A DNA stretch of 64,000 bases from an uncultured Arenicella sp. GTDB taxonomy: Bacteria > Pseudomonadota > Gammaproteobacteria > Arenicellales > Arenicellaceae. Location of the stretch: contig CALJWL010000024.1 of assembly GCA_937974565.1 (NCBI GenBank), forward strand, positions 28,123-92,122, given 5' to 3'. The notes beneath the pieces were generated by a model. The model ran no database searches. It saw only the letters and a list, made by a program, of their open reading frames with translations, and was not told the origin of the DNA. Positions within the stretch are counted from its first letter, which is position 1; each line of letters begins with the position of its first letter. The translations under genes and the position numbers were made by a program. Positions 1 through 9,479 of this stretch are shown here, in pieces.

Positions 1-1952
1 TGAGTTTGAGTACAAACAGCCGGTTGAGCCAGTTTGTGAATTTGGATGACCCCGATCTTAAACCTCGCGGCTGGGACGGTCTTCGTAAACCAGCGCTAAG
101 CGCGCCTGAAGATATCAGTATCTACGAATTGCATGTGCGTGATTTCAGTATTGCCGATCAATCTGTGCCAGAACAACAACGCGGAACGTATAATGCATTC
201 AGCCGTTACAGTTCACGTGGGATGCGTCATTTACGTTCATTGTCACGAGCCGGCCTTAGCCACATTCATTTATTGCCTGCTTTTGATATTGCCACCGTTA
301 ATGAGGAAAAGTCCGAACAGTTGAAGATCGAGCAAGATTTGAGCTTGCTTGCGCCAGATTCGCAGGAACAACAGGCGGCGGTTACGGCCATTCAAAACCA
401 AGACGGTTTTAACTGGGGCTACGACCCACTGCATTATACGGTTCCAGAGGGCGGTTACAGTACTAATGCGGACGGAGTAACACGCATTCGAGAATTCCGC
501 CAAATGATAAAGTCGTTGAACCGAGTTGGTTTGCGTGTGGTGATGGACGTGGTCTACAACCATACGTCGTCGTTTGGTCAATTCGACAACTCTGTACTCG
601 ATAAAATTGTGCCTGGTTACTATCATCGTTATAACGCTGATGGCGGAGTTGAAATGAGTTCTTGTTGTGCTAATACCGCGTCAGAAAATCAAATGATGGA
701 AAAGTTGATGATTGATTCGCTGTTAGTTTGGGCAAAAGCGTACAAAGTAGATGGCTTTCGGTTCGATTTAATGGGGCATCATTCAAAGGAAAATATGCTG
801 AACGTTCAATCAGCCTTGTCAAGCTTGACGCGCCACAAGGATGGCATTGATGGCGGTAATATCTATCTTTACGGTGAAGGTTGGAACTTTGGTGAGGTGG
901 CCAATGACGCTCGTTTTGAACAAGCCACACAGCTTAATATGGCGGGCACAGGCATAGGCTCTTTCGATGACCGAGGTCGAGATGCCATTCGAGGTGGTAA
1001 CCCCTTTGGTGGCTATCAAGATCAAGGGTTTGGAAACGGCCTTTTTACTAACCCAAATGGTGTGGGTGATGACAGCGAAGGCACATTGTTAACGCTGGCG
1101 GATCGCACTAGAAGCAGCCTAACCGCAGGGCTAAAGGATTATGAGTTTGAAACCCGTAGTGGAGAAATTCTTCGGGCCGAGCAAATCGATTACAGTGGTT
1201 TACCAACGGGCTATACGGATGACCCGCAAGAGCAAATAGCTTATATTTCCGCGCACGATAATGAAACGCTGTTTGATGGCATAAACCTGAAAGCACCGGA
1301 AAGTGCTTCAGTGGTGGACAGAGCGCGCATGCAAAACTTCAGCAGCTCTATTGTGTTGTTGGGGCAGGGCGTGCCATTTATTCACGCGGGCCAAGACTTT
1401 TTGCGCTCAAAGTCACTGGACCGAGACAGCTTTAATTCGGGTGACTGGTTTAATGCCATCGACTTTACTTTTCGTGAAAATGGTTGGGGTAAAGGCTTGC
1501 CCGTGGCAGAGAAAAACCGAGACGCATGGCCTATCATGGCTCCGTTATTGGCCAATGTTGATTTGAAACCATCACCTTGGGTGTCGTTTAAGAGCAGCCT
1601 TTACTTTAAAGATTGGTTGCGTATACGTTACAGCTCGCCACTGTATCGTTTGCGTAACAAGGCGGCTGTGCAGCGCAGTGTGTCGTTTCTAAATACGGGG
1701 CCTGATCAGGTTCGTGGAGTCATTGTGATGCGTCTTAAAGACCCAGAGCGTCCTTACTTTCCAGAACAAGTTGTGGTGTTTAACGGCTCCACTGAAGAAG
1801 TTGAGTTCAGCAGCGATGAAATAAAAGCTCAACATTACCGCTTACACTCTGTGCAGCGGCGGTCATTCGACCGAACTACGGCTAAGTCCAAGTTTAAAAA
1901 GGGCGTTTTTACAGTGCCAGCAATGAGTACAGCGGTTTTCGTGGCGCGATAG
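1..1952 (+). CDS. Pullulanase-type alpha-1,6-glucosidase (GH13), 5' partial
   Basis: This is the catalytic and C-terminal part of a debranching enzyme that cleaves alpha-1,6 links in pullulan, starch or glycogen. The four GH13 regions are all visible: DVVYNH near residue 180, the nucleophile Asp in FRFD near 255, the acid Glu in YGEGW near 290, and the HDNE region near 418. The frame stays open to the first base of the window. The opening residues (LSTNSRLSQFV, then LKPRGW) match the linker just before the catalytic domain in PulA-type enzymes. The TTG at position 6 is therefore not the true start, and the CBM48-like N-terminal domains lie outside the window. About 650 residues are visible. 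A strong terminator follows. The neighbours are a GH36 enzyme and galactonate dehydratase, which suggests a carbohydrate-use locus. Confidence 0.9.
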   Translation, partial: SLSTNSRLSQFVNLDDPDLKPRGWDGLRKPALSAPEDISIYELHVRDFSIADQSVPEQQRGTYNAFSRYSSRGMRHLRSLSRAGLSHIHLLPAFDIATVNEEKSEQLKIEQDLSLLAPDSQEQQAAVTAIQNQDGFNWGYDPLHYTVPEGGYSTNADGVTRIREFRQMIKSLNRVGLRVVMDVVYNHTSSFGQFDNSVLDKIVPGYYHRYNADGGVEMSSCCANTASENQMMEKLMIDSLLVWAKAYKVDGFRFDLMGHHSKENMLNVQSALSSLTRHKDGIDGGNIYLYGEGWNFGEVANDARFEQATQLNMAGTGIGSFDDRGRDAIRGGNPFGGYQDQGFGNGLFTNPNGVGDDSEGTLLTLADRTRSSLTAGLKDYEFETRSGEILRAEQIDYSGLPTGYTDDPQEQIAYISAHDNETLFDGINLKAPESASVVDRARMQNFSSSIVLLGQGVPFIHAGQDFLRSKSLDRDSFNSGDWFNAIDFTFRENGWGKGLPVAEKNRDAWPIMAPLLANVDLKPSPWVSFKSSLYFKDWLRIRYSSPLYRLRNKAAVQRSVSFLNTGPDQVRGVIVMRLKDPERPYFPEQVVVFNGSTEEVEFSSDEIKAQHYRLHSVQRRSFDRTTAKSKFKKGVFTVPAMSTAVFVAR

Positions 1953-1980
1953 TTTTTATCAAGCTCGCATGACCTTTTGA

Positions 1981-2015
1981 AAGCCGAGGAGCGTTTTTGC
2001 TCTTCGGCTTTTTTT
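1981..2015 (+). terminator. Rho-independent terminator after the pullulanase gene
   Basis: A 12-bp stem (AAGCCGAGGAGC with GCTCTTCGGCTT, one G-U pair) has a 6-nt loop and runs into a T tract. It lies 30 bp after the pullulanase stop codon and separates that gene from the GH36 gene. Confidence 0.85.
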
Positions 2016-2173
2016 GTTTAAGAGTAGGCCTTGTTAATGTGGTCTTGGGAACCTAAAAACAATTTGCGGGAAATGCGAGTTAGAGTAATATTCTTAATAA
2101 TACAAATTATGACCATCGTAATCGATGTGTCGACTCGGCTTGTCGGTCGTGTTTACATTATGAGGATGCTCGT

Positions 2174-4408
2174 ATGAAGGCGCCGGATAACGGTTTGATT
2201 CACGTAAGCGAAGATCGAGTTTTCAATCTTTCTAATCAACGTATCTCCTATATTTTTCGTGTTTCGCCTGAAGGCATATTGGAGCATGTTCATTTTGGTG
2301 GGGCGATCGCCTCTGGTCATGGCTTGTCGGCGGGCCCGCGCCGTGAGTTTCGCGGTGCGGTACTTGAGTTTCAAGGCATCAAACATTACCAATTAGACGA
2401 CACACCGCAAGAATACCCTCTGTTTGGTACCTCAGACTCTCGCCAGCCTGCATTGCATGTGCTTAACTCAGCCGGTAATACCGTCAACACCCTGTTGTAT
2501 AAGTCGCATGAGGTTTCGTCAACAAAACCGAAACTCCCCAATTTACCCAATGCTCGTGGTGGCAATAGCCGTACCTTAAAAGTGAGGCTTGAGGATGCCG
2601 TCAGTCGGCTTGAAGTGACGCTTAGTTACACGATTTACGAACATCATAATGTCGTGACAAGATCGGCTGAAATCCGTAATGCGGGCACCGAGGCGGTGCG
2701 TTTAGACAGCGCCATGAGTTCGTGTGTTGATTTGCCACAAGGGGAGTATGAGTTATTGCATCTGCGTGGCAGTTGGTCCCGAGAGTTTGAGGTTGAGCGC
2801 GTCGGTGTACCTCAAGGGCGTTTTGTGATTGAGTCTGCTCGGGGCACCAGCAGTAACGCGCACAATCCGTTTTTGGCTCTCATGAGCAAAGGCACCGAAG
2901 AACAACATGGCGATGTGATCGGCACGGCTTTGATGTACAGTGGTAATTTCGCGATCGCAGTTGAGAAAAATGAGTTTGAAAGTGTGCGTATTACGGTTGG
3001 CATCAATCCGTTCAACTTTCAATGGCGGTTGGAGCCAAGTGAGATATTTAGCACCCCTGAAGCCGTACACGTGTTCAGCAATCAAGGCTTGGATGCAATG
3101 AGTCAAACGTGGCATGGCTTTGTCAACGACAAAGTTAGCCCACCGCAATTTTCCAGCAAGGCGCGTCCAACGTATTTGAACTCGTGGGAAGCGGCTTATT
3201 TTAATGTGAACCATGACGTGGTGTTAGGGTTGGCTGATAAGGCTAAAGCGCTTGGCGTTGAGATGCTGGTGCTGGATGATGGCTGGTTTATGGGTCGCAA
3301 CAATGACACCAGCTCGCTTGGCGATTGGCAAACAGACGTGGGTAAATTCCCTCAAGGTATTGAGGAGACGGCAAGGCAGGTTAAGGCCAAAGGGTTAAAG
3401 TTTGGCCTTTGGTTTGAGCCAGAAATGATAAGCAAAGCAAGTCAACTGTACACGGCCCACCCAGAATGGTTGATTCAGGTGCCTGACAGGGTGTTGTCAA
3501 CGGGTCGATACCAGCACACTCTGGATTTGTCCAGACAAGATGTGGTGGACTATTTATTTGAATGCCTTGATTCCTTTCTTTCAACAGGCCTAATTGATTA
3601 TATAAAATGGGATATGAATCGAGTGATGTCCGAAGTCGGTTCGACCGCACTACCCGCGAGTCGGCAATTGGAAGTGCCACACCGTTATATGTTGGGCTTG
3701 TACCGTTTGGTCGGAAAAATAACGTCCAAATACCCCAATGTGCTGTTTGAAAACTGCGCTTCAGGGGGCAATCGTTTTGATCTGGGCTTACTGCACTTTA
3801 TGTCACAAGGTTGGGTCAGTGATATGTGCGACCCTATTGGGCGTTTAAGTATTATTAGCGGCGCGTCTTATCTTTTCCCGTTGAGTACGTTGGCAAGTTA
3901 TATAGGCCCAGTACCAAACCATCAAAACGGTCGCGTTAGTTCAGTAAAGATGCGCAAAGAAGTTGGCTTTTTTGCCGCTGCCCGCGGCTTATCGCTCAGT
4001 GAAGCGGACTTAGAGTCGGCTCAAGAAGAAATTATTGACGCCATCAGTCTTTATAAAGCCACGGCGCAGGATCTGGTTGAGGGTCGTTTTCATCGAATCA
4101 AAAACACCGGTAATGAAGTTTGCTGGCAACTTAATAGTAAATGTGGCGGGCGAGTATACGTGGGTTATTATCATGTGTTATCTGCGCCCAATCTTCCATT
4201 TAGGCGCACTAAATTGGTTAATTTGGATGCGAGTGCCAGCTATCGTTTACAATGCAGAAATACGAACTTTGGCGGTGACGCATTGATGAATTTGGGGTTC
4301 GACTTACCTTACATTGATGCCATGCAAGAGCCGGACGATAATGGTGACGGTCACCGTATGGACCCGGGGGATTTTGTGTCGAGGTTGCTGCTTTTTAAGA
4401 GAAATTGA
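2174..4408 (+). CDS. Alpha-galactosidase, GH36 family
   Basis: This 744-residue protein fits the full-length bacterial GH36 alpha-galactosidases, which release terminal alpha-galactose from raffinose-type sugars or galactolipids. An N-terminal beta-sandwich region is followed by the (beta/alpha)8 domain. That domain carries DDGWF near residue 366, the nucleophile Asp in KWDMN near 480, CASGGNRFD near 533, and the acid/base Asp in the SDMCD stretch near 549. No signal peptide is evident, so the enzyme is probably cytoplasmic and acts on imported oligosaccharides. An ATGAGGATG stretch just upstream of the ATG offers a Shine-Dalgarno. The gene stands alone between a terminator and a 229-bp gap before galactonate dehydratase; together they fit galactose release and oxidation. 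No transporter or regulator is next to it. Confidence 0.9.
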   Translation: MKAPDNGLIHVSEDRVFNLSNQRISYIFRVSPEGILEHVHFGGAIASGHGLSAGPRREFRGAVLEFQGIKHYQLDDTPQEYPLFGTSDSRQPALHVLNSAGNTVNTLLYKSHEVSSTKPKLPNLPNARGGNSRTLKVRLEDAVSRLEVTLSYTIYEHHNVVTRSAEIRNAGTEAVRLDSAMSSCVDLPQGEYELLHLRGSWSREFEVERVGVPQGRFVIESARGTSSNAHNPFLALMSKGTEEQHGDVIGTALMYSGNFAIAVEKNEFESVRITVGINPFNFQWRLEPSEIFSTPEAVHVFSNQGLDAMSQTWHGFVNDKVSPPQFSSKARPTYLNSWEAAYFNVNHDVVLGLADKAKALGVEMLVLDDGWFMGRNNDTSSLGDWQTDVGKFPQGIEETARQVKAKGLKFGLWFEPEMISKASQLYTAHPEWLIQVPDRVLSTGRYQHTLDLSRQDVVDYLFECLDSFLSTGLIDYIKWDMNRVMSEVGSTALPASRQLEVPHRYMLGLYRLVGKITSKYPNVLFENCASGGNRFDLGLLHFMSQGWVSDMCDPIGRLSIISGASYLFPLSTLASYIGPVPNHQNGRVSSVKMRKEVGFFAAARGLSLSEADLESAQEEIIDAISLYKATAQDLVEGRFHRIKNTGNEVCWQLNSKCGGRVYVGYYHVLSAPNLPFRRTKLVNLDASASYRLQCRNTNFGGDALMNLGFDLPYIDAMQEPDDNGDGHRMDPGDFVSRLLLFKRN

Positions 4409-4637
4409 GTCATCTTAATAAGGTATTGATGGTTGAGGTGTTTCTTGTATTAGTTGTGTAATAATATTTATAATATAAATAAATTAAAACAGGCGCTAAG
4501 GCCCTGTATTTTACTGTATATGGGCAAACCTGCCATATGATTGTGGTAACACAGGCGCCGGCTAAATCGTTTATGGCTGCACTTTTCACGCAACTAATCT
4601 ACACGTTTGCCCTGATCTGGGGTTAGAGAGAGATCAA

Positions 4638-5786
4638 ATGAAAATCACACACTTTCACCTCTACTCGGTGCAACCTCGTTGGTTGTTTCTGGCCGTGGAG
4701 ACCGATGAAGGGATTACTGGTTGGGGAGAGCCTGTCATTGAGGGTCGGTCGCATTCCGTGGCCGCCGCTGTTGAGGAGTTGATGAGCTACTTGGTTGGTA
4801 AAGACCCTCGGCATATTAACGACCATTGGCAAACCATGTATCGCGGTGGTTTTTATCGTGGTGGTCCGGTTTTAATGTCGGCCATTGCGGGCATCGATCA
4901 AGCTTTATGGGACATCAAAGGCAAAACATTAGGTCAACCGGTTTATGAACTTTTGGGTGGCAAGCTGCGTAATAAAATGAAAACCTATTCTTGGGTGGGT
5001 GGCGACGACCCTTCTGAAGAAGTGGACCATATGCGCAATTTGATGGGGCAGGGCTGGGATACGTTTAAATTAAACGGTTGTGGCCGATTAAAAATGGTAG
5101 ACAGCCATCGCTCGGTTGACAACGTAGTGAAACGGATCGCCACTATTCGTGAATCTCTGGGCTCGACGGTGGACTTTGGCTTGGATTTTCATGGCCGAGT
5201 GTCTGTGCCGATGGCCAAAGTGCTATTGCGAGAGCTGGAACCGTTTCGCCCATTATTTGTTGAAGAGCCTGTATTGGCTGAACAAGCTGAGCAGTATGAA
5301 ACATTATCTCGGTCCACCAGCATTATCCTTGCTGCCGGTGAGCGGATGTTCAGTCGTTTTGAATTCAAGCGCGTGTTCGAAGGGGGCGGCATTGGCATAG
5401 TGCAACCCGATTTATCTCATGCGGGTGGCATTACCGAGTGCATGAAAATAGCCTCCATGGCCGAAGCGTACGATGTGGCGCTTGCGCCGCATTGCCCTCT
5501 TGGCCCAATCGCGTTAGCCGCTTGTTTGGCGGTGGACTTTGTTTCACATAACGCGGTTATTCAAGAGCAATCCATGGGTATTCATTATAATCAAGGGGCT
5601 GACTTGCTTGACTACGTGAATAATAAAGACGACTTTATGATTACCAATGGCTATATTAAACCGTTGGATAAACCCGGCTTGGGTGTGGATGTTAATGAAG
5701 AATTTGTAAAAGAAATGGCTGAGAAAGGATGCGATTGGAAGAACCCTGTGTGGCGCCACGAAGACGGCTCTATTGCAGAATGGTAG
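4638..5786 (+). CDS. dgoD: D-galactonate dehydratase
   Basis: The 382-residue protein is close along its whole length to E. coli DgoD. It is an enolase-superfamily enzyme (mandelate racemase subgroup) that dehydrates D-galactonate to 2-dehydro-3-deoxygalactonate in the De Ley-Doudoroff pathway. Visible signatures are [12 protein letters not shown] at the N-terminus, FKLNGC near residue 140, the Mg ligand Asp in GLDFHGR near 183, a second ligand Glu in [16 protein letters not shown], and the catalytic His in LAPHCPLGP near 285. The C-terminus ends [11 protein letters not shown] as in the family. A GAGAGAG ribosome-binding site sits upstream. The 229-bp leader holds an AT-rich stretch and a TGTG-N4-CACA inverted repeat at 4542-4553 that could be an operator. 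No kinase or aldolase of the pathway is nearby. Confidence 0.95.
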   Translation: MKITHFHLYSVQPRWLFLAVETDEGITGWGEPVIEGRSHSVAAAVEELMSYLVGKDPRHINDHWQTMYRGGFYRGGPVLMSAIAGIDQALWDIKGKTLGQPVYELLGGKLRNKMKTYSWVGGDDPSEEVDHMRNLMGQGWDTFKLNGCGRLKMVDSHRSVDNVVKRIATIRESLGSTVDFGLDFHGRVSVPMAKVLLRELEPFRPLFVEEPVLAEQAEQYETLSRSTSIILAAGERMFSRFEFKRVFEGGGIGIVQPDLSHAGGITECMKIASMAEAYDVALAPHCPLGPIALAACLAVDFVSHNAVIQEQSMGIHYNQGADLLDYVNNKDDFMITNGYIKPLDKPGLGVDVNEEFVKEMAEKGCDWKNPVWRHEDGSIAEW

Positions 5787-5885
5787 AAGTGGGTTTCCAT
5801 TCTTATGCCGTTAGTGGTATCGAAGGGGCATGAGAAGAGGCATGATAGGGTGGCCCGTGGTGTTTTTAAGTCTCGTTAACCGTTT

Positions 5886-6272
5886 ATGAAACAATTTGTT
5901 GTATTACTGCGTGGAGTAAACGTGGGCGGTAATAATACCGTGCCTATGAAAGAGTTAAAGCCGTTGCTTGCTGAGGCGGGGTAGGCGATGTTGGCACGGT
6001 TATTCAAAGTGGCAATATCGTGTTACGCGCTGAGGCAGACCCAAGCGATGAAATTGCAAATCTGATAGAAAAACATTTCGTCTTTAAAGGTCGAGACAGA
6101 AGAGCTTGAAATTAAAGCAAAGGTGGGGTTTTTGCATGCGCCTAATGGCGTTGGCCGCTCTAAATTAGCCGCCAACTTAGAGCGCTGCCTTGGCGTGGCC
6201 GTGACAGCCCGAAACTTGAATACAGTGAACAAATGGATGTCACTGTTAATCAATGAAACGTTTGTAGATTAA
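5886..6272 (+). pseudogene. Decayed DUF1697 family gene
   Basis: Starting at the ATG, the translation gives LLRGVNVGGNNTVPMKEL, the typical N-terminus of DUF1697 proteins, and then hits TAG at about 5983. A second frame continues with VIQSGNIVLRAE, the next conserved block of the family. After a further shift and apparent loss of the middle section near 6090, a third frame reads LHAPNGVGRSKLAANLER and then ARNLNTVNKW before TAA at 6270-6272, matching the family C-terminus. The order of blocks is right, but at least two frame changes and an internal deletion separate them. The family function is unknown. It lies between dgoD and gmhA and fills most of the 570-bp stretch there. Confidence 0.8.
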
Positions 6273-6357
6273 ACAGCGGCAACGACAAAGGCATTGGAAG
6301 GCACACCAGTAAAGCGCGTGTAAAAGCATAAATGTGCTTTCGGGCAGATTACGTTCG

Positions 6358-6942
6358 CTAATAGTTTTCAGGGTGAAAGCTGCGTTCTATTAGCTCAATA
6401 AAGATGTGCAATATCTTGATGTGTAACTCTTGAACTCGATCGGCAAAATCGCCGCCCTTGGTGCAAATGTAAACCGAGGCAAGGGATTGCAGCTCTTGCG
6501 CTTCACGCCCACTTAAGATAATGGCATGCACGCCCATTTCTTTTGCAATGCGAGCCGCTTGTACCACGTTTTTACTTGTGCCACTGGTGCTGATCCCGAG
6601 TAGCACATCGCCTCGCTCAGCATGGCTCTCAATATAACGTGAGAATATAAACTCATAGCCAAAATCATTGGCAACGCACGAAATATGGCTTGGGTCACTG
6701 ATTGATACAGCGGCATGCCCCTTGCGGTTTTTTCGGTAGCGCCCTGTGAGTTCTTCAGCAAAATGCATGGCATCGCACATAGACCCCCCATTGCCACATG
6801 AAAAAATAGTGTTGCCGTTTTTTAAGGCATTTATAAGCACACTGGCTGCGGTTTCAATATGGTTGAGTTGGGTGTCATTAGCCAGTAAATTATCTAAGGC
6901 GGATTGCGCTTCACTAAGGCTTGAACGGATATGGTCTTTCAT
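6358..6942 (-). CDS. gmhA: Sedoheptulose 7-phosphate isomerase
   Basis: This 194-residue SIS-domain protein makes D-glycero-D-manno-heptose 7-phosphate, the first step to the heptose of the LPS core. It follows E. coli GmhA closely: SCGNGGSMCDAMHFAEELTG carries the His and Glu metal ligands, SHISCVANDF, the phosphate-binding GISTSGTSKNV loop, and a C-terminal RVQELHIKILH with the remaining ligands. DiaA is the main alternative in the same fold, but the AMHFAEELTGRYR stretch is GmhA-like. The gene is the last of a minus-strand run and starts 38 bp after the pyrB stop codon. No other heptose gene (hldE, gmhB) is in the window. Confidence 0.88.
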   Translation of the reverse strand: MKDHIRSSLSEAQSALDNLLANDTQLNHIETAASVLINALKNGNTIFSCGNGGSMCDAMHFAEELTGRYRKNRKGHAAVSISDPSHISCVANDFGYEFIFSRYIESHAERGDVLLGISTSGTSKNVVQAARIAKEMGVHAIILSGREAQELQSLASVYICTKGGDFADRVQELHIKILHIFIELIERSFHPENY

Positions 6943-6980
6943 GATTGTGTGCGTTTATAACTTGGTGTTGTTTTTGGCTA

Positions 6981-7901
6981 TTAAATGGCTTTGCCGAGCA
7001 GCATACTCAACAGCGCCATGCGAACCGGCACACCGTAGCTTGCTTGTTTAAAATACAACGCATTTGGCAAACAGTCCACAGCGGTGTCAATTTCATCAAT
7101 TCGTGGTAAGGGGTCTAGAATGAGGCAATCCGTGCCTGACACTTTGTCTTGAGTCAGGCGGTACTTTCGTCGATTTGCTTCAAACAGAGCTGGCTCATTA
7201 AAACGTTCTTCTTGCAGGCGATTAACGTAAACGATATCGTAACCATCACTTAAATTCACCTCTGGTACGATCTCGCATTGAGCGCCTTTTGATTTCAACT
7301 CATTGAGCATGTCAGTGCTGGGGTTGAGTTCGGCTGGGCCAGTAAAGGTGAAGTGGTTATTAGGGTACTGCGCTAATAAAGTCGATAAAGAGTGGATGCT
7401 TCTTGATTGTAATGAATCAAACCCGAATACCACTCGAAGGTTATCAAGTCGGCCCTTATGTTTTGCTATTGTGTAGGCGTCAATTAAAGCTTGAGTTGGG
7501 TGTTCATTGCCACCGTCCCCAGCGTTAATAAACGGTACCTTACTGGTGCCTGCGGCTATCGCCGCACTGCCGGGGCGTGGGTGGCGCATCACAATGATGT
7601 CTGAATAGGACTCAACCATCCGAATGGTGTCTTCCAAGCTCTCGCCTTTTTCGATGGAGGTTGCCGAGGCACTTTGAGCAAATACCATGCCGGCCTTTAA
7701 GCGTTGTGCGGCACTTTGAAAACTCATCATCGTGCGAGAGCTGGGTTCGAAAAACAATAAAGCAACAACTTTGTCGTCCAGTAAGTCGATGCGCCCTTGC
7801 TGTTGAATGTTCGTCGCCATGTTATCCGTTGTGGCGATGATGTCTGAAATAATCTCGGGCGTCAGTTGTGTGGCCGAAATCAGTGAATCAAATGGCAGCA
7901 T
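6981..7901 (-). CDS. pyrB: Aspartate carbamoyltransferase catalytic subunit
   Basis: The enzyme condenses carbamoyl phosphate with aspartate in pyrimidine biosynthesis. The carbamoyl-phosphate site FEPSSRT, the 80s-loop Ser and Lys (SATSIEKGESL), MRHP, HPTQALID and DPLPR are all visible. The ATG at 7901 gives 306 residues, near the usual 310; a TTG 15 bp upstream is possible but adds residues the family lacks. In many gammaproteobacteria pyrR precedes and a dihydroorotase-like gene follows. Here neither is present and gmhA follows instead. No pyrI regulatory subunit is visible. Confidence 0.93.
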   Translation of the reverse strand: MLPFDSLISATQLTPEIISDIIATTDNMATNIQQQGRIDLLDDKVVALLFFEPSSRTMMSFQSAAQRLKAGMVFAQSASATSIEKGESLEDTIRMVESYSDIIVMRHPRPGSAAIAAGTSKVPFINAGDGGNEHPTQALIDAYTIAKHKGRLDNLRVVFGFDSLQSRSIHSLSTLLAQYPNNHFTFTGPAELNPSTDMLNELKSKGAQCEIVPEVNLSDGYDIVYVNRLQEERFNEPALFEANRRKYRLTQDKVSGTDCLILDPLPRIDEIDTAVDCLPNALYFKQASYGVPVRMALLSMLLGKAI

Positions 7902-8083
7902 AAGGGGTGGCACCAATTAAGTTGGGCGCTGGTAGTTAAGAACCCGTGAGTGCAACAGGTTCGGATGTTGATCTGGGTAAGTTGCGCGAAGGATATCACA
8001 GCCCACAGTTTGCGGGTATCCGATCTGAATTTTTAGTGCCTGTAGCCAGCCAGTTACTGAGGGTTGGCGTTAGTTGAACGGCC

Positions 8084-8491
8084 TCAGATGAGTGTGTTGA
8101 AATAAGTTTCTAGAATCAAGCAAGCGGCAATTTGATCGCGCATTTCTGTTTTTCGGGCCTGGCTCATCGTGCGTTGAGCCAGCGCTTGATTGGCGGCTGA
8201 AGAGGTAAGCTGTTCGTTTATGTCAACCGTTGGAATTTTGTGATGGCGCTGAATGTGGCTTTTGAAGCGGTTTATCGCCTTGTTGAGATGCGGGTCATCG
8301 GTTTGTGGGTCACCAATAACAATCAGGTCTGGCGCCCACTGTTGAATTAGGTCATCGACGGCCGGCCAATCATGACGACCACGCGTCACAGCGACTTGCC
8401 CTGCTGGCGAGCTTGTTTTTGTCAGCGTCTGCCCAGTGGCTACGCCTGTGCGTTTTAGGCCTATGTCAAACGCAAGAAGGGTTTGAGACAC
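8084..8491 (-). CDS. ruvX: Holliday junction resolvase-like RuvX/YqgF
   Basis: This 135-residue RNase H-fold protein belongs to the YqgF/RuvX family, linked to 16S rRNA 5' maturation and proposed as a resolvase. The first catalytic Asp is in LAFDIGLKRTGVA, a glycine-rich GDPQ turn follows, and the C-terminal Asp is in EMRDQIAACLILETY. The middle motif reads NEQLTS where most members have DER or EER, a mild deviation. The start codon is GTG. The gene lies 32 bp after tonB and 183 bp before pyrB. Its usual partner algH (yqgE) is absent. Confidence 0.87.
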   Translation of the reverse strand: MSQTLLAFDIGLKRTGVATGQTLTKTSSPAGQVAVTRGRHDWPAVDDLIQQWAPDLIVIGDPQTDDPHLNKAINRFKSHIQRHHKIPTVDINEQLTSSAANQALAQRTMSQARKTEMRDQIAACLILETYFNTLI

Positions 8492-8523
8492 TGCTTTTTC
8501 CTCGTATCAGTTGAGGTTTTACA

Positions 8524-9420
8524 CTAACCCCGGTCGCCAGCCGTGCTATCAAAGCTGGCATCGGGTAGAAAGTGTATGGCTCGCGTAATGACCAAAATAT
8601 CGGTGTCGTTGAAAAAATCCCCATCTGGGAATACGCCAAAAGGCGAAGCATCACGTACGATTCTCAATGCGGCATCGTTTAACAATTTGTGCGGGGAAGG
8701 TTGAATCACCTTTATTGAGCTGATGGTGCCGTTGCGATTGATTTCGATCGACATGATTAAGGTTCCGGTCAAGCCTCGGGCTTTGATTTGTATTGGGTAG
8801 TTTGCGTTACCCACTTTGACCACTTGCTTTTTCCAAGCGACTAAGTACTCTGCTGCACCATGACCTTTGGTGTTTGGGCCTAGAAAACGCTTTTGAGGGC
8901 GCTTTTGGTAATTTTCCCAGTCGCGGCTGGTTTTGGCTATCAGGCGCTCGCGCTCAAGTTGACGCGCATTGGTTGTGAGCTTGTCGCGCCCGATGTTGCT
9001 GCCGTCTATCCGCAACTCGGTTGGCTTAGGCGTTTGTCTTTGAATCGCCACCTCACTGTCACGCCCGGTAATGATCTGATCAGGGGCAATGCTGGTCTGG
9101 GTAACGCGTTTGGCGGTTTTCTCCACTGACTGCACGGCAGAGGGAGTAACGGGTTTCCACCGTAGCGGCGTGCTGCCTTCACGTTCATCGTTGCCCCCGC
9201 CAGCATTATCGGCACTGGAAAGCAGCTCGGCGTCCCTATTTTTTTCCTTATTATTGCCATTCATTAAGACAACTTCTAATTGGTTGTCGGTATTAGGTCG
9301 AGCGGCAATATCAGGCAGACTAAAGTTCACCATTAAAATCAGCACAGCATGAAACAGCGCGGATATAAACGCGGTGACGCTGAGCAAATCGTTCTGAGTA
9401 TTGTTAGCAGTGCCGGCCAT
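8524..9420 (-). CDS. TonB-family energy transducer, TonB3-like
   Basis: The 298-residue protein has one membrane helix near residues 15-35, a long polar periplasmic linker, and a C-terminal TonB domain from about residue 195 (YPIQIKARGLTGTLIMSIEI, then IKVIQPSPHKLLNDAALRIVR). Its position directly after gshB matches PA0406 (tonB3) of P. aeruginosa, which is reported to be needed for twitching motility and pilus assembly. That would fit the pilus operon elsewhere in this window, but the link is inference from position. No exbB or exbD is adjacent. The linker is not Pro-Glu/Pro-Lys rich as in classical TonB. Confidence 0.85.
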   Translation of the reverse strand: MAGTANNTQNDLLSVTAFISALFHAVLILMVNFSLPDIAARPNTDNQLEVVLMNGNNKEKNRDAELLSSADNAGGGNDEREGSTPLRWKPVTPSAVQSVEKTAKRVTQTSIAPDQIITGRDSEVAIQRQTPKPTELRIDGSNIGRDKLTTNARQLERERLIAKTSRDWENYQKRPQKRFLGPNTKGHGAAEYLVAWKKQVVKVGNANYPIQIKARGLTGTLIMSIEINRNGTISSIKVIQPSPHKLLNDAALRIVRDASPFGVFPDGDFFNDTDILVITRAIHFLPDASFDSTAGDRG

Positions 9421-9479
9421 GAAAAGTGAAGCTAAAAGAATGTTTGTACGCCGAGTTCAATTGATGAGCCTGTTTTAGG

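Noticed and set aside
4542..4553. TGTG-N4-CACA operator before dgoD
   Set aside because: The half-sites are too short to support a regulator, and no GntR-type gene is nearby. Mentioned only in the dgoD entry.
6324..6345. Terminator after gmhA (AAAGCA/TGCTTT hairpin)
   Set aside because: The stem is only six A/T-rich pairs and lacks a T tract, so it is too weak to list.
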